A stretch of DNA of 64,000 nt from Serripes groenlandicus (taxonomy: Eukaryota; Mollusca; Bivalvia; Cardiida; Cardiidae). The stretch spans positions 40,425,255 to 40,489,254 of the forward strand of contig JASEVX010000007.1 in the NCBI GenBank assembly GCA_031761405.1. Direction: 5' to 3'. The stretch's first letter is position 1. Every line of letters begins with the position of its first letter. The notes below the pieces were generated by a model. It was not told the origin of the DNA and ran no database searches. It was given only the letters and a program-made list of their open reading frames with translations. This document shows positions 55,339 to 64,000 of this stretch, piece by piece. Made by a program: the position numbers and the translations under genes.

Positions 55339-55790
55339 TTTAACCCTTTCCCACGGGAATACACTTGCATACTTGTTTGGTGTTTGATGCCACTTTCAAC
55401 AATTTATCTGGTATATCACGGCGTTTCCTAGCCAGTCTTACTGGTCTATTTATCCTGACACCAGTCAGTCAGTCATAATGCTAGCCGCAAAGGAGGCAAC
55501 CAAATACTACCATTTTTAAAGTCTTTGGTATGACACAGCCAGGGATCGAACCTGCGACCTTCCCGCACCTGAGACAGTCTAAGGCTCAACCACTACACTA
55601 CTGAGGTGGTCACACCAGCATACACATTTTGACACAATTTGTGGCAAAAGGAGAAATTGCTAATGCATAATAAATAAATTTCCCCTTTTGTCAAAAATAA
55701 TTTCAACTTTATTTAATAATTATATTTTCTATATTTATTAAGATAGTCCATAATGTTTACAAAGTCAACTTTTAGGAATTTTTGTGGTAT
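55339..55790 (+). mobile_element. Older TTAA-MITE split by SINE B
   Basis: TTAACCCTTTCCCACGGG at left; A-end remainder, core and spacer at 55620-55760; the B end has decayed. Confidence 0.6.
55378..55618 (-). mobile_element. SINE family B, full length
   Basis: On the minus strand the tRNA-like head has the A box GTAGTGTAGTGG and the B box CAGGTTCGATCCC. The core is GACTGACTGACTGGTGTCAG, and the tail lies at 55385. Confidence 0.8.
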
Positions 55791-55919
55791 ATAAGATTAT
55801 AAGAATATATAATTTGAATTTGGGTTATATTCCGGACAGACCAGTCATATTAAAAACTTTAGCAAATGGTAGAAATGGTTTTCCTTCCTTGACACCAAGA
55901 TTGTCGTGTAAGCACTTGC

Positions 55920-56149
55920 TTAACACTTTCCCTCATATAGACACTTTCTGACGCCTCTGCAGCAGACGGCTTTTTGAAAACATAGTGACAAAAGAAGAAA
56001 TTGCACAAAACGTGCAATTTCTCCTTTTGCCGCAATGTTTTCCACTTTTTGTCATAGGTTATCCATTCAATTATGGAGATTTTCTATGTTTTATCAAAAT
56101 ACGTTCAAAGTCGTCTGCTGCCGAATTTTCGTATGAGAGAAAGGGTTAA
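55920..56149 (+). mobile_element. TTAA-MITE, young type, full copy
   Basis: A-to-B with TTAA at both ends; perfect core GCACAAAACGTGC. Confidence 0.93.
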
Positions 56150-56164
56150 AGGTCAGGATTTTTT

Positions 56165-56365
56165 GTTTGTATGCATGGTGTTTTACGCAGCTTTCATCAA
56201 TGTTTTCAGTCATATCACTGAGCGCATCCCGGTTAATTTACCAGTACATACATTTATCCTAGCTGACACCAGTGAGCCAGTCGTATAATGCTAAACCCCA
56301 CAACCCTGAGCGCCAGGGAGGGAAAGCTACTTACTTCCATTAACCAGTAGTACTTGTAGCTAATT
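56165..56365 (-). mobile_element. SINE family B, partial
   Basis: Tail GTGTTTTACGCAGCTTTCA and core CTGACACCAGTGAGCCAGTC; no tRNA head. Confidence 0.7.
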
Positions 56366-56947
56366 AAATGAGGAAATGCTGTGATAGGACTTATCCAGGT
56401 TTGGTATCCTAGATCTTTCCAGAATTGTTTCAATGAAGTTAATCTTTGTAACATACAGTTATGAATTGTAGTAATCAGTTGGATAACTAGAAGGATCTAA
56501 CCAAATAGTAAACATGCCGGAAATTACAAAACAAAAGTGATTGATTGTTTCACTGAAATAGGAAGCTGAACGTGTTCGATTTGAAACTTCAGAATGCTGA
56601 TTGTAGACGAGATAGCTGAAATTGGATTTGTTCTTCATTCATGTATCTAAAGCTCAGACTAGAAGTTGTAACTTATTGTTCATATTTGAATAATTTTAAA
56701 TTAAGATATTTTTTTGATGAGTAAATTATTCATTTTGAGATCAAGCATTTGATCGCAAATCACCGTGGTCAGGGCAGAGTACTTTTGGGCAATTAGGCTT
56801 AATTACCTAGCCTAGTATACTGTTTAAATGGTCTAGCATTATGAATAAGTAAACTGTTGCCTTAGTTAATATAACGTAATATAAGGAGTAAATTGGTCAT
56901 TCATTATCATGCAATCCTTTGAGTACCCACAACATATAAAGTTTTGT
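56366..56947. other. Unassigned spacer
   Basis: AT-rich; only a short ACAACATA repeat piece near 56930. Confidence 0.4.
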
Positions 56948-57065
56948 ATGAAATAGAGTTGAACAAAATTTAATGATGAGCAGTTTCTCCTTTTGACACA
57001 ATGTTTTCAAATGTCTTCTGCTGCAGATGTGTCAAAATGCATCTCCATGTAGGAAAGGGGAGTTA
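56948..57065 (-). mobile_element. TTAA-MITE, right half
   Basis: Right core arm and A end, closing GGAAAGGGGAGTTAA. Confidence 0.6.
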
Positions 57066-57389
57066 ATTTAAAGAACATAGAATATAGTCCCCTCATCTTG
57101 AGCTCTGCGTGGCACCATTAAAACATATTGTAATGTAAAACTGTTTTCACACCAATAATGGGGTGGTAATAATATTATAGACTATAATATATCTATAGGG
57201 ATGGTGACAGATAGCCTGAGATAGGCAGGGACAAAAACAAAAAAAGTTGTCAGTAAAATGTCTTAAATGTCATACAGTTATTAAATCTTGTTTAAACACT
57301 TCATAAAATTTATACATCTAGACCATATATAGATTTTATTTATTGCATTTGTTCAAGTTTTTGTATCAAAATAATTTTATATCTCCTTA
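57066..57389. other. Unassigned spacer
   Basis: AT-rich; nothing supported. Confidence 0.4.
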
Positions 57390-57599
57390 TTAACACTTTC
57401 CCACATGCAGACATATTTGGATGTTTCTGCATCACTGAGAACTTTTTAAATGGAAAAAATGTTCTTTGAAAAAGCTTTTGAATCTTTTCAATATTAGAAA
57501 TTACTTTTATTCACAGAGAATTGTGGTATTTTTCCTTTTATGTTTGCAAAGCATTTCATTGCAAATTTATGATAGATGGGAGAAATTAATTCATTTCGG
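57390..57599 (+). mobile_element. TTAA-MITE, older type, decayed core
   Basis: TTAA at both ends; the palindrome is largely lost. Confidence 0.65.
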
Positions 57600-57810
57600 A
57601 TACTTTTATGGCATTAATTTGTAAAGCATTATATACGATGTTTCAAATTATCTAAATTTATCGGGTCCAATTATAGATAACCAGAAAAGGTTTCTCTATT
57701 GCTGAGTTAATTTCTAAATAGGCTGCCTTAAAACTTTTATTTCACATTTTATCTGAGCCAGCGAATCTTGAGTTCTTTGTGAAAGTCATGCGTCTACTTG
57801 ATAACACTTT

Positions 57811-58216
57811 TAACGCTTTCCCACTTAACAAGAAGTCAGCAGCAGAAGACTAGTGTGAAGACATCTGTTGTCAAATGTAAAAAATCTCTATAAATGAAAG
57901 TCTCTTAACCCTTTCCCTCATATAGACGCTTTTGACGCCTCTGCAGCAGACAGCTTTTTGAAAACATAGTGACAAAAGAAGAAATTGCTCAAAACAAGCA
58001 ATTTCTCCTTTTGCCACAATGTTTTCCACGTTTAGTCATTACAGGTTATCCATTCAACTATAGAGATTTTCTACTTTTTGGCAAAATGTGTTCGAAGTCG
58101 TCTGCTGCAGAATTATCGTATAAGGGAAAGGTTTAAGTATGATTACTGAACAATGTTGGAAACATTGTAGAAAAAGGAGAAATTGAATTCTAAAGAATTT
58201 TCTGCTGCATGTGGGA
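57811..58216 (-). mobile_element. Older TTAA-MITE split by a young copy
   Basis: The left part ends CTCTATAAATGAAAGTC. The right part resumes GTATGATTACTGAACAATG, exactly consecutive in the family consensus. Confidence 0.75.
57905..58136 (+). mobile_element. TTAA-MITE, young type, nested
   Basis: A-to-B with TTAA on both sides, inserted in the spacer of an older copy. Confidence 0.93.
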
Positions 58217-58366
58217 GAGGGTATAAAACCTATTTTTGCAATATTCACGACATTTTGTTATTTATGGTTGGGAGAATTAAAACTGTACCACTTCACAGGG
58301 CTCTTTATGTATTGTTTGAACAGGAATGGCAGGTTTATTGCTTCTTGTCTATATTTAGAAACAATG

Positions 58367-58597
58367 TTAACCCTTTCCCTCATACAGACGCTTTCTGACG
58401 CCTCTGCAGCAGAGGGATTTTTTGAAAACATAGTGACAAAAGAAGAAATTGCTCAAAACGAGCAATTTCTCCTTTTGACACAATGTTTTCCACTTTTAGT
58501 CATAGGTTATCCATTTAATTATAGAGATTTTCCATTTTTTGACAAAATATGTTCAAAGTCATCTGCTGCAGAATTGTCGTATGAGGGAAAGGTTTAA
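58367..58597 (+). mobile_element. TTAA-MITE, young type, full copy
   Basis: A-to-B; the last TTAA is shared with the next copy. Confidence 0.93.
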
Positions 58598-58800
58598 CCC
58601 TCTCCAACACACAACAAATTTGCAGCAGATGACTTTTAAAACTTTAAAGTCAGAAATATGGAAGCTGATCTCTATAAATGAAAGAACAATCATTGAATTA
58701 ATTTGAAAACATTGTGTGTCAAAATGATGAGCAATTTCTCCTTTTTAACAATGATTTTTAAATGTCGTCTGCTGCAGAAGCTTTAGTGAGAAAGGGTTCA
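58594..58800 (-). mobile_element. TTAA-MITE, older type, sharing a TTAA
   Basis: B-to-A; half the core is deleted; the final site is TTCA. Confidence 0.78.
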
Positions 58801-58919
58801 TCCCCTTAAGTGCCGTTTGTTATCAAACTAGCTTCTTTTTGACCTTCCAGAAGTTATCTTGTGATTCAGTTTAATATATATATTGTACTAGAAAGGCGAC
58901 ACCTTAAGGGTTTCGCGGG

Positions 58920-59797
58920 ATAGAATGAGTGGAGAGGAGCAGAATTGCATCCAAACTACCAACCGACCACACACAATGCTGAATATATTATTTCGATTCT
59001 AACATGATCCAAAACGTAACAATTGATGAAACTAGTATTTTGCAACACCAAAATTATCTCCGTAAGTCTAAAAGATAAATAGAACATTATTATCGGGATT
59101 TGGCGCCAAAGTTTAGTTTAAACTTATTTATTTTACATCGAATGCGAAACAAGCTTTAAGCTTAAATTAATCACACTCGATGTATGCTTCCTGGAGACTT
59201 AACCAGTACTCGTGCCGTTTTGTGTGGAAAAATCTCAAAAGGACCCGCTCATCACGGGACTCGAACCAGGGACCTTTGATACGAGAGGCCGGCGCTCTAC
59301 CTCTGCACCACTGTAACGTTATGACGTCAACCGCTGACGTGACGTCACTTTCCTAGTCACGCCCACATATTTTTTTTAAATCAAGACCCCCTATTGAAAG
59401 CTTTCTCCAAGAATCCAAACTGAATGTATGAGAAATCTAAAAACACTGTTGTTTGCACCGGATCTCGGACAAGTTTCAGTATGAATTTCAGATCTCTAGC
59501 TGATTCCGTTTTTTGCTAGTGCGAGATCTACAGAAATATGTAGTCAAAATGTCGATTTTTTCGGTTTTAACCTTAAAAATCTCTGAAACTAGATTTTTCC
59601 CAGATATAACGAACACGCCCAGACCTAGATCGCATTGAGTTCTATAAGTGTGGCTAATTTCAGCGAAATCGTTCTCACCGATTTCTTTGTCCCCAGATCG
59701 CTGAATTTTACAACACATTGTGTCCCAATAGCCGTATAGACATTTGTTCCATAGAACAGAATAGAATAATTCTGTTCCACTACACTCATTCTATACA
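58920..59797. mobile_element. Candidate TIR element
   Basis: ATAGAATGAGTGGAGAGG at the left and CCACTACACTCATTCTAT at the right form an imperfect inverted repeat of about 27 bp. The interior holds a SINE D and TGACGTCA-like sites (59331-59350). No transposase or target duplication was identified. Confidence 0.45.
59185..59322 (-). mobile_element. SINE family D with tRNA-like head
   Basis: On the minus strand TGGTGCAGAGGTAGAGCGCC (A box) and GGTTCGAGTCCCGTG (B box) are nearly tRNA-perfect, followed by a body shared with 5352-5455. Confidence 0.72.
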
Positions 59798-59819
59798 TTA
59801 TTTAGGGGAATGATTATAA

Positions 59820-59995
59820 TATAACCCTTTCCCACATACAGCAAATCTACAACAGCCGACTTTGAAATATCATGATTAAAAGTATCCTGACAATGGAATT
59901 GAATGGAAAACTTATTGTCGCATAATTATGATAATAATAATAAAAATTGCAAATGTTGTTGAAAATCTCATTTTGCAGGATATGGGTTGAAATAA
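59820..59995 (-). mobile_element. TTAA-MITE, older type, degraded
   Basis: AACCCTTTCCCACATACAGC and AAATCTACAACAGCCGAC; the rest has decayed. Confidence 0.5.
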
Positions 59996-60056
59996 CTGTT
60001 CTGACTGGAACATTTGCATGACCACTTAAAATGTATTCATCAACAGGATGAAAGAT

Positions 60057-60199
60057 TAACCCTTTCCCACATCCAGATTTTAATGTATCTGCAGACTAGA
60101 CAACGTTTGAAAACATTGTGACAAAAGAAAAAATTGGTTGTTATGAGCATTTTTTTTTTTTTTCCCAATATGTTTTTAACTCAGGATTCAATGATTATA
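60057..60199 (+). mobile_element. TTAA-MITE left half, cut by a Helitron-like element
   Basis: The A end and core run to GATTCAATGATTAT, then TGCCCCC. Confidence 0.65.
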
Positions 60200-60766
60200 T
60201 GCCCCCTGTCAAACATTAGTGGGTATATTAATTGCATTATCACAGTGTCACTGTGAGTGACCGTGAACACCAAAAGCTTGTCCAATTGATAACTGAAGAA
60301 TGCTTAGACCTATGACCTCAAATTCGGCAAGGCATGCCCAGTTAATGACCCATATTGATTTTGCGGTAATCTGATCAAAGGTCAAGATCACAGTGACTTT
60401 GAACACAAAAGCTGGTCTGATTGATAACTGCATGCAGAATACTTGAGCCTATATATAATGTACTCAAATTAGGCAGGGAGGTTGGCCATGACCAGGAGAT
60501 GACCCCTATTGATTTTGAGGTCATCCAATCCAAGGTCAAGCTAACAGTGACCTTGAACACAAAAATCTTGTCCAATTGATAACTGCAGAATACTTTGTTT
60601 AGCCTCACGTCCTAAAATTTGACAGGGCTGTTAGATATGACTAGTAGATGACCCTATTGATTTTTAAGTCATCCTGTGAAAGGTCAAGGTCACTGTGACC
60701 AATGCATTATATTATTCAATCTCCCACATGTTCCTGACAATGTGCCGCTCAGAGGGGGCATAATGT
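60200..60766 (+). mobile_element. Helitron-like element, GCCCCC type, 3' truncated
   Basis: Left TGCCCCCTGTC; three units with AAAGCTTGTCCAATTGATA; GGGGGCATAATG at the right, where a TTAA-MITE begins before the hairpin and CTTG end. Confidence 0.65.
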
Positions 60767-60996
60767 TTAAACCTTTCCCTCATATAGACGCTTTCTGACG
60801 CCTCTGCAGCAGATGGCTTTTTGAAAACATAGTGACAAAAGAAGAAATCGCTCAAAACGAGCAATTTCTTCTTTTGACACAATGGTTTCCACTTTTAGTC
60901 ATAGGTTATCCATTCAATTATAGAGATATTCTATTTTTTGACAAAACATGTTCAAAGTCGTCTGCTGCAGAATTTTCGTATGAGGGAAAGGGTTAA
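60767..60996 (+). mobile_element. TTAA-MITE, young type, full copy
   Basis: A-to-B; it interrupts the 3' end of the Helitron-like element. Confidence 0.93.
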
Positions 60997-61206
60997 AAAA
61001 CAAAGTCTGTGTGAATGGCTGGCTGATCTGAATCTACACTAGTAACAAATTCCTTACCGTTGTTCTTTGCCGTCGTAGTGCCTGTGATCTTTAAACATGA
61101 TGGTTTAATGCAATATAATTGTTTTCATGTTGGAACAAGATGAAACTACAGCAGTTTTGCATGAAGGTCACATTTTCATGAAGGTCAACATTTTTGTTCA
61201 GTTCTA

Positions 61207-61534
61207 TAACCCTTTCCCACAAGCAGAAGCATAATTTGACACATCTGCAGCAGACGACTTGAAAACATTATTCCATACAGAAAATGTTTTGGCACCAAGC
61301 TTTGCATCGGATAGAAAAAAGGAGAAATTGTTTATCCTTTCCCCACTTGCACTTGCAGTCACATTTTGACGCAGATGAAGCAGATGAGTTATTATGTGAC
61401 AAAAGTAGAAAATACTCATAATGAGCAATTTCTCTTTCGCAACATTATAATGTCTTCCATGAACTATACTTCAACTATTCATTCATTTTTGTGTAAATGT
61501 TTAAGATTCCTATTCTGATGTGGGAACGGATTAA
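61207..61534 (+). mobile_element. Two adjacent older TTAA-MITE pieces
   Basis: An A end at 61207 stops at a core arm. A second A end (61335) continues to GGGAACGGATTAA. Confidence 0.6.
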
Positions 61535-61670
61535 ATTGGGGAAGTGTTGATTTTCATATGATCATGTGCATCATCATCATAACAGGTTATTTATTTTCTT
61601 GGAAATGAAAAAAAAAAGGAAGAAAATTAAAAACAGCTGAAAAGATGTAATATTAGAAGCATTCACAGAA

Positions 61671-61890
61671 TTAACCCTTTCCCTCATATTCACACCTGCA
61701 GCAGACAGCTTTTTGAAAACATAGTGACAGAAGAAGAAATTGCTCAAAACAAGCAATTTCTCCTTTTTACACAATGTTTTCCACTTTTAGTCATACTGGC
61801 TATCTATTCAAATATAGAGATATTCTATTTTTTGACAAAATATGGTCAAAGTCGTCTGCTGCAGAATTGTTGTATGAGGGAAAGGGTTAA
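61671..61890 (+). mobile_element. TTAA-MITE, young type, short A end
   Basis: TTAA at both ends; a deletion of about 15 bp in end A. Confidence 0.92.
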
Positions 61891-62014
61891 AGAGAGCTAT
61901 TAGAGACTATGATTGAAATATTGGATTCCAAATCAAAGCTTTTATCACAAGAATTAGCAAGACAGCTTCATTAACTTGTAAGATTTCAACTGATGCTAAA
62001 CACATTGGATTTGT

Positions 62015-62330
62015 TAGCAGCATACAACATTTTGAAAACATTAACCCTTTCCCTCATATAGACGCTTTCTGACGCCTCTGCAGCAGACGGCTTTTTGAAA
62101 ACATTGTGACAAAAGAAGAAATTGCTCAAAACGAGCAATTTCTCCTTTTACCACAATGTTTTCCACTTTAAGTCATAGGTTATCCATTCAATTATAGAGA
62201 TTTTCTATTTTTTGAGAAAATATGTTTTAAGTCGTCTGCTGCAGAATTGTCGTATGAGGGAAAGGGTTAATGTGGACAAAGAAGAAATTGTTCATGATGT
62301 ATTTAACCTGATGATCATCGTCAAACATGT
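62015..62330 (+). mobile_element. Older TTAA-MITE split by a young copy
   Basis: AGCAGCATACAACATTTTG before and TGTGGACAAAGAAGAAATTG after the insert are consecutive in the family. Confidence 0.6.
62041..62270 (+). mobile_element. TTAA-MITE, young type, nested
   Basis: Complete A-to-B copy with TTAA at both ends. Confidence 0.94.
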
Positions 62331-62362
62331 TTAACCAGTAAGTACAAACATGACGGGCATTA

Positions 62363-62525
62363 TTAACCCCAACCCACGTACAGACCCTTTCTGGCACCTC
62401 TGTAGCTGAGACGGCTTTTGAAAATAATTTGTGACAAAAGTAGAAATTGCTCGAAGCGAGCATTTTCTCCTTTTGCCACAATGTTTTTCAACTCTATTCA
62501 ACTTTTATACTTTCATTTATAAAGC
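62363..62525 (+). mobile_element. TTAA-MITE, older type, 3' truncated
   Basis: A end, core CTCGAAGCGAG and spacer to TTTCATTTATAAAG. Confidence 0.75.
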
Positions 62526-62581
62526 CGATTTATAATTGAACTTTGCAAGCAAACCTAAGTGTGTTACCAAACAGTTGAGGC

Positions 62582-62722
62582 CGAGCCCCGGTAGCGACGC
62601 CGGCTGTCAATCCTGGGGTTGTGAGTTTGAATCCTGGCTCGGCCAATATTATTTCCGACGATTGACAAAAGTCAATGTGACATGCGTCATTCGTCTTCCA
62701 CCAATGGGCTAAGTCTATGTAG
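62582..62722 (+). mobile_element. SINE family A, 3' truncated
   Basis: tRNA-like head with part of the A box deleted (CCCCGGTAGCGACG), B box GAGTTTGAATCC. The body stops at GTCTATGTAGAAAG, where a MITE half begins. Confidence 0.78.
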
Positions 62723-62723
62723 A

Positions 62724-62816
62724 AAGTGAAAAACATTGTGGCGAAAGTGTCACTGTTTTCAAAAAGCAGTCTGCTGTAGAGGTGTCAGAAAGCGTCTATA
62801 TGAGGGAAAGGGTTAA
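62724..62816 (-). mobile_element. TTAA-MITE, young type, right half
   Basis: AAAACATTGTGGCGAAAG to the A end and TTAA; joined to the truncated SINE. Confidence 0.8.
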
Positions 62817-62879
62817 CAGCTATTGTTCTAATTCTTACATAATTATCTAATACTGTGTTGTTCACAGCTAAGTAACTGT

Positions 62880-63003
62880 CTCGACATAATGAGCAATTTT
62901 CTGATTTTCTCACAATATTTTAAAATGTCATTTTCTATTTTTTGTCAAAATATGTTCAATTTTAGTCGTCTGCTGCATATTTGTCGTATGAGGGAAAGGG
63001 TTA
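62880..63003 (+). mobile_element. TTAA-MITE, 5' truncated
   Basis: Right core arm, spacer and B end to AAAGGGTTA. Confidence 0.75.
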
Positions 63004-63328
63004 CGGTTTTTAGAACATAATTATGTAAATCAGAGAAATTGCTTTTTCTTATGAGCCATTGAATCTTTTTACACCATGCTAAGATTAAATTCTGTATCAA
63101 AAATTGTACTTTCAATTTCCGGGATATTGACAATGCATATCCTTGATTTCTTCAAAGCAGATGAATCTAAAAAGAAAGTTAATGCATAATTGATGGAACA
63201 ACTACTGCAATTAAGGCTTTGCTGGACAAATAAATGAAATGGATGGGGGAGCTTTGTAATCATCCTTGAAGAGGCATTGAGCACAAGCACTAATATGTAC
63301 CAGGAAATCTATTACAGTTCAAAAGATC

Positions 63329-63550
63329 TTAACCCTTTCCCACATACAGCAAAGCTGCAGCATACGATTTTGAAAAATTAAGAAAAATCTCTATAATTGT
63401 AGGTATAATCACCGAAATAAGTTGAAAACATTGTAACAGTGCAAAAGGAGAAATTGCTTGTTTTGAGCTATTTCTCCTTTTGTCATGATGTTTTCAAAAG
63501 TTGTCTGCTGCAGATGCGTCAAAATGCGTATATAGGTGGGAAAGGGTTAA
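63329..63550 (-). mobile_element. TTAA-MITE, older type, full copy
   Basis: B-to-A; TTAA at both ends. Confidence 0.87.
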
Positions 63551-63621
63551 CATGTTAGATAGTGGAATTTGTAAAGCTCGGGATTTAAGGGCATTTTTTT
63601 GGTGCAATTATAATGATTCTG

Positions 63622-63856
63622 TTTACTCTTTCCCACATTCAACAAACCCGCAACAGAGGACTGACTATGAAATATCGTAGTAAAGTATAAGGAGAATAAT
63701 CTCTAAACAAAGGTGTATAATTATTAAATACGTACTGAGTTGAATAAACATTGTGTGGAAAACATAGAAATAAAATATCTTTCAAAAACAATTTCTATTT
63801 TTGCAATAATGTCTTCAAAGTAGTCTGATAAGGGTCTGCAAGTTTAAAAGTGTTAA
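63622..63856 (-). mobile_element. TTAA-MITE, older type, degraded
   Basis: ACTCTTTCCCACATTCAAC, spacer and a decayed A end closing in TTAA. Confidence 0.6.
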
Positions 63857-64000
63857 TGTGTAAGATAGTTGGGGTATAAGCTTAGAAGTTGAGTGCAATT
63901 CTTTGGTGCATATTACGATCCTAAGTAATAAATCTGTGATTTAAGTTTTTCAATTGGCTTATCTGGCTTATTATATCAGTCTAACTCTGGTTCAGAATTA

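Noticed and set aside
59255..59322. Functional minus-strand tRNA gene
   Set aside because: The boxes are excellent, but the downstream body matches another SINE fragment (5352-5455). A tRNA model search could overturn this.
59326..59350. CRE-type TGACGTCA sites as a promoter
   Set aside because: The palindromes are real but there is no TATA, exon or transcript evidence nearby; similar sites at 21024 lie in unassigned DNA.

Overview
This is eukaryotic, AT-rich DNA, most likely from a bivalve mollusc. I base that on the repeat content: Helitron-like elements with a short terminal hairpin, a microsatellite, 130-165 bp tandem repeats and a 3' hairpin (an architecture known from bivalve 'pearl'/MINE-type repeats), together with several tRNA-derived SINE families. 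The species cannot be named from the sequence. There is no bacterial or organellar gene and no complete host gene. The window looks like a large intron or intergenic tract filled almost wholly with layered transposable elements.

The dominant component is one family of miniature inverted-repeat elements, called here the TTAA-MITE. By eye I count around 95 full, nested or broken copies from 119 to 63856, in both orientations. A full copy is about 220-240 bp. It starts TTAACCCTTTCCC, ends GGGAAAGGGTTAA, and carries an internal palindrome reading CAAAAGGAGAAATTGC / GCAATTTCTCCTTTTG. The two ends differ. End A continues TAGACGCTTTCTGACGCCTC then TGCAGCAGACG. End B continues CGACAATTCTGCAGCAGACG. 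In the feature list '+' means A first and '-' means B first. A young subfamily ('CCCTCATA' after the TIR, nearly identical copies) is inserted beside and inside an older, decayed one ('CCCACATA'). The TTAA target and CCCTTT terminus fit the piggyBac superfamily.

Layout. 1-5.3 kb: TTAA-MITEs, a GC-rich TIR element with a TATA box and small ORF, a SINE and a hAT-like MITE. 5.6-10 kb: a Helitron-like element containing three further Helitron-like elements nested inside one another. 10-25 kb: SINEs, further Helitron-like elements and a 24-bp tandem array (19.4-20.0 kb). 25.4-26.9 kb: a decayed DIRS-type reverse transcriptase. 27-31.5 kb: nested MITEs and a 28.7-29.3 kb hAT-like element. 31.5-39.2 kb: the least repetitive part, with a probable minus-strand host exon (31771-31846), a possible plus-strand exon (34759-34974) and a LINE 3' end (38.6-39.1 kb). 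39-64 kb: nested SINEs and Helitron-like elements, three copies of a second MITE family with variable 2-bp target duplications, a CCATGG-rich TIR element (48-49 kb), a piggyBac-like TTAA element with repeated mini-ORFs (52.9-54.0 kb), and more TTAA-MITEs.

These parts do not form a pathway. They interact as genomic parasites: SINEs, Helitron-like elements and other DNA transposons repeatedly landed inside TTAA-MITEs, and TTAA-MITEs landed on the TTAA ends of one another. Many insertions can be ordered in time from their nesting and target-site duplications.
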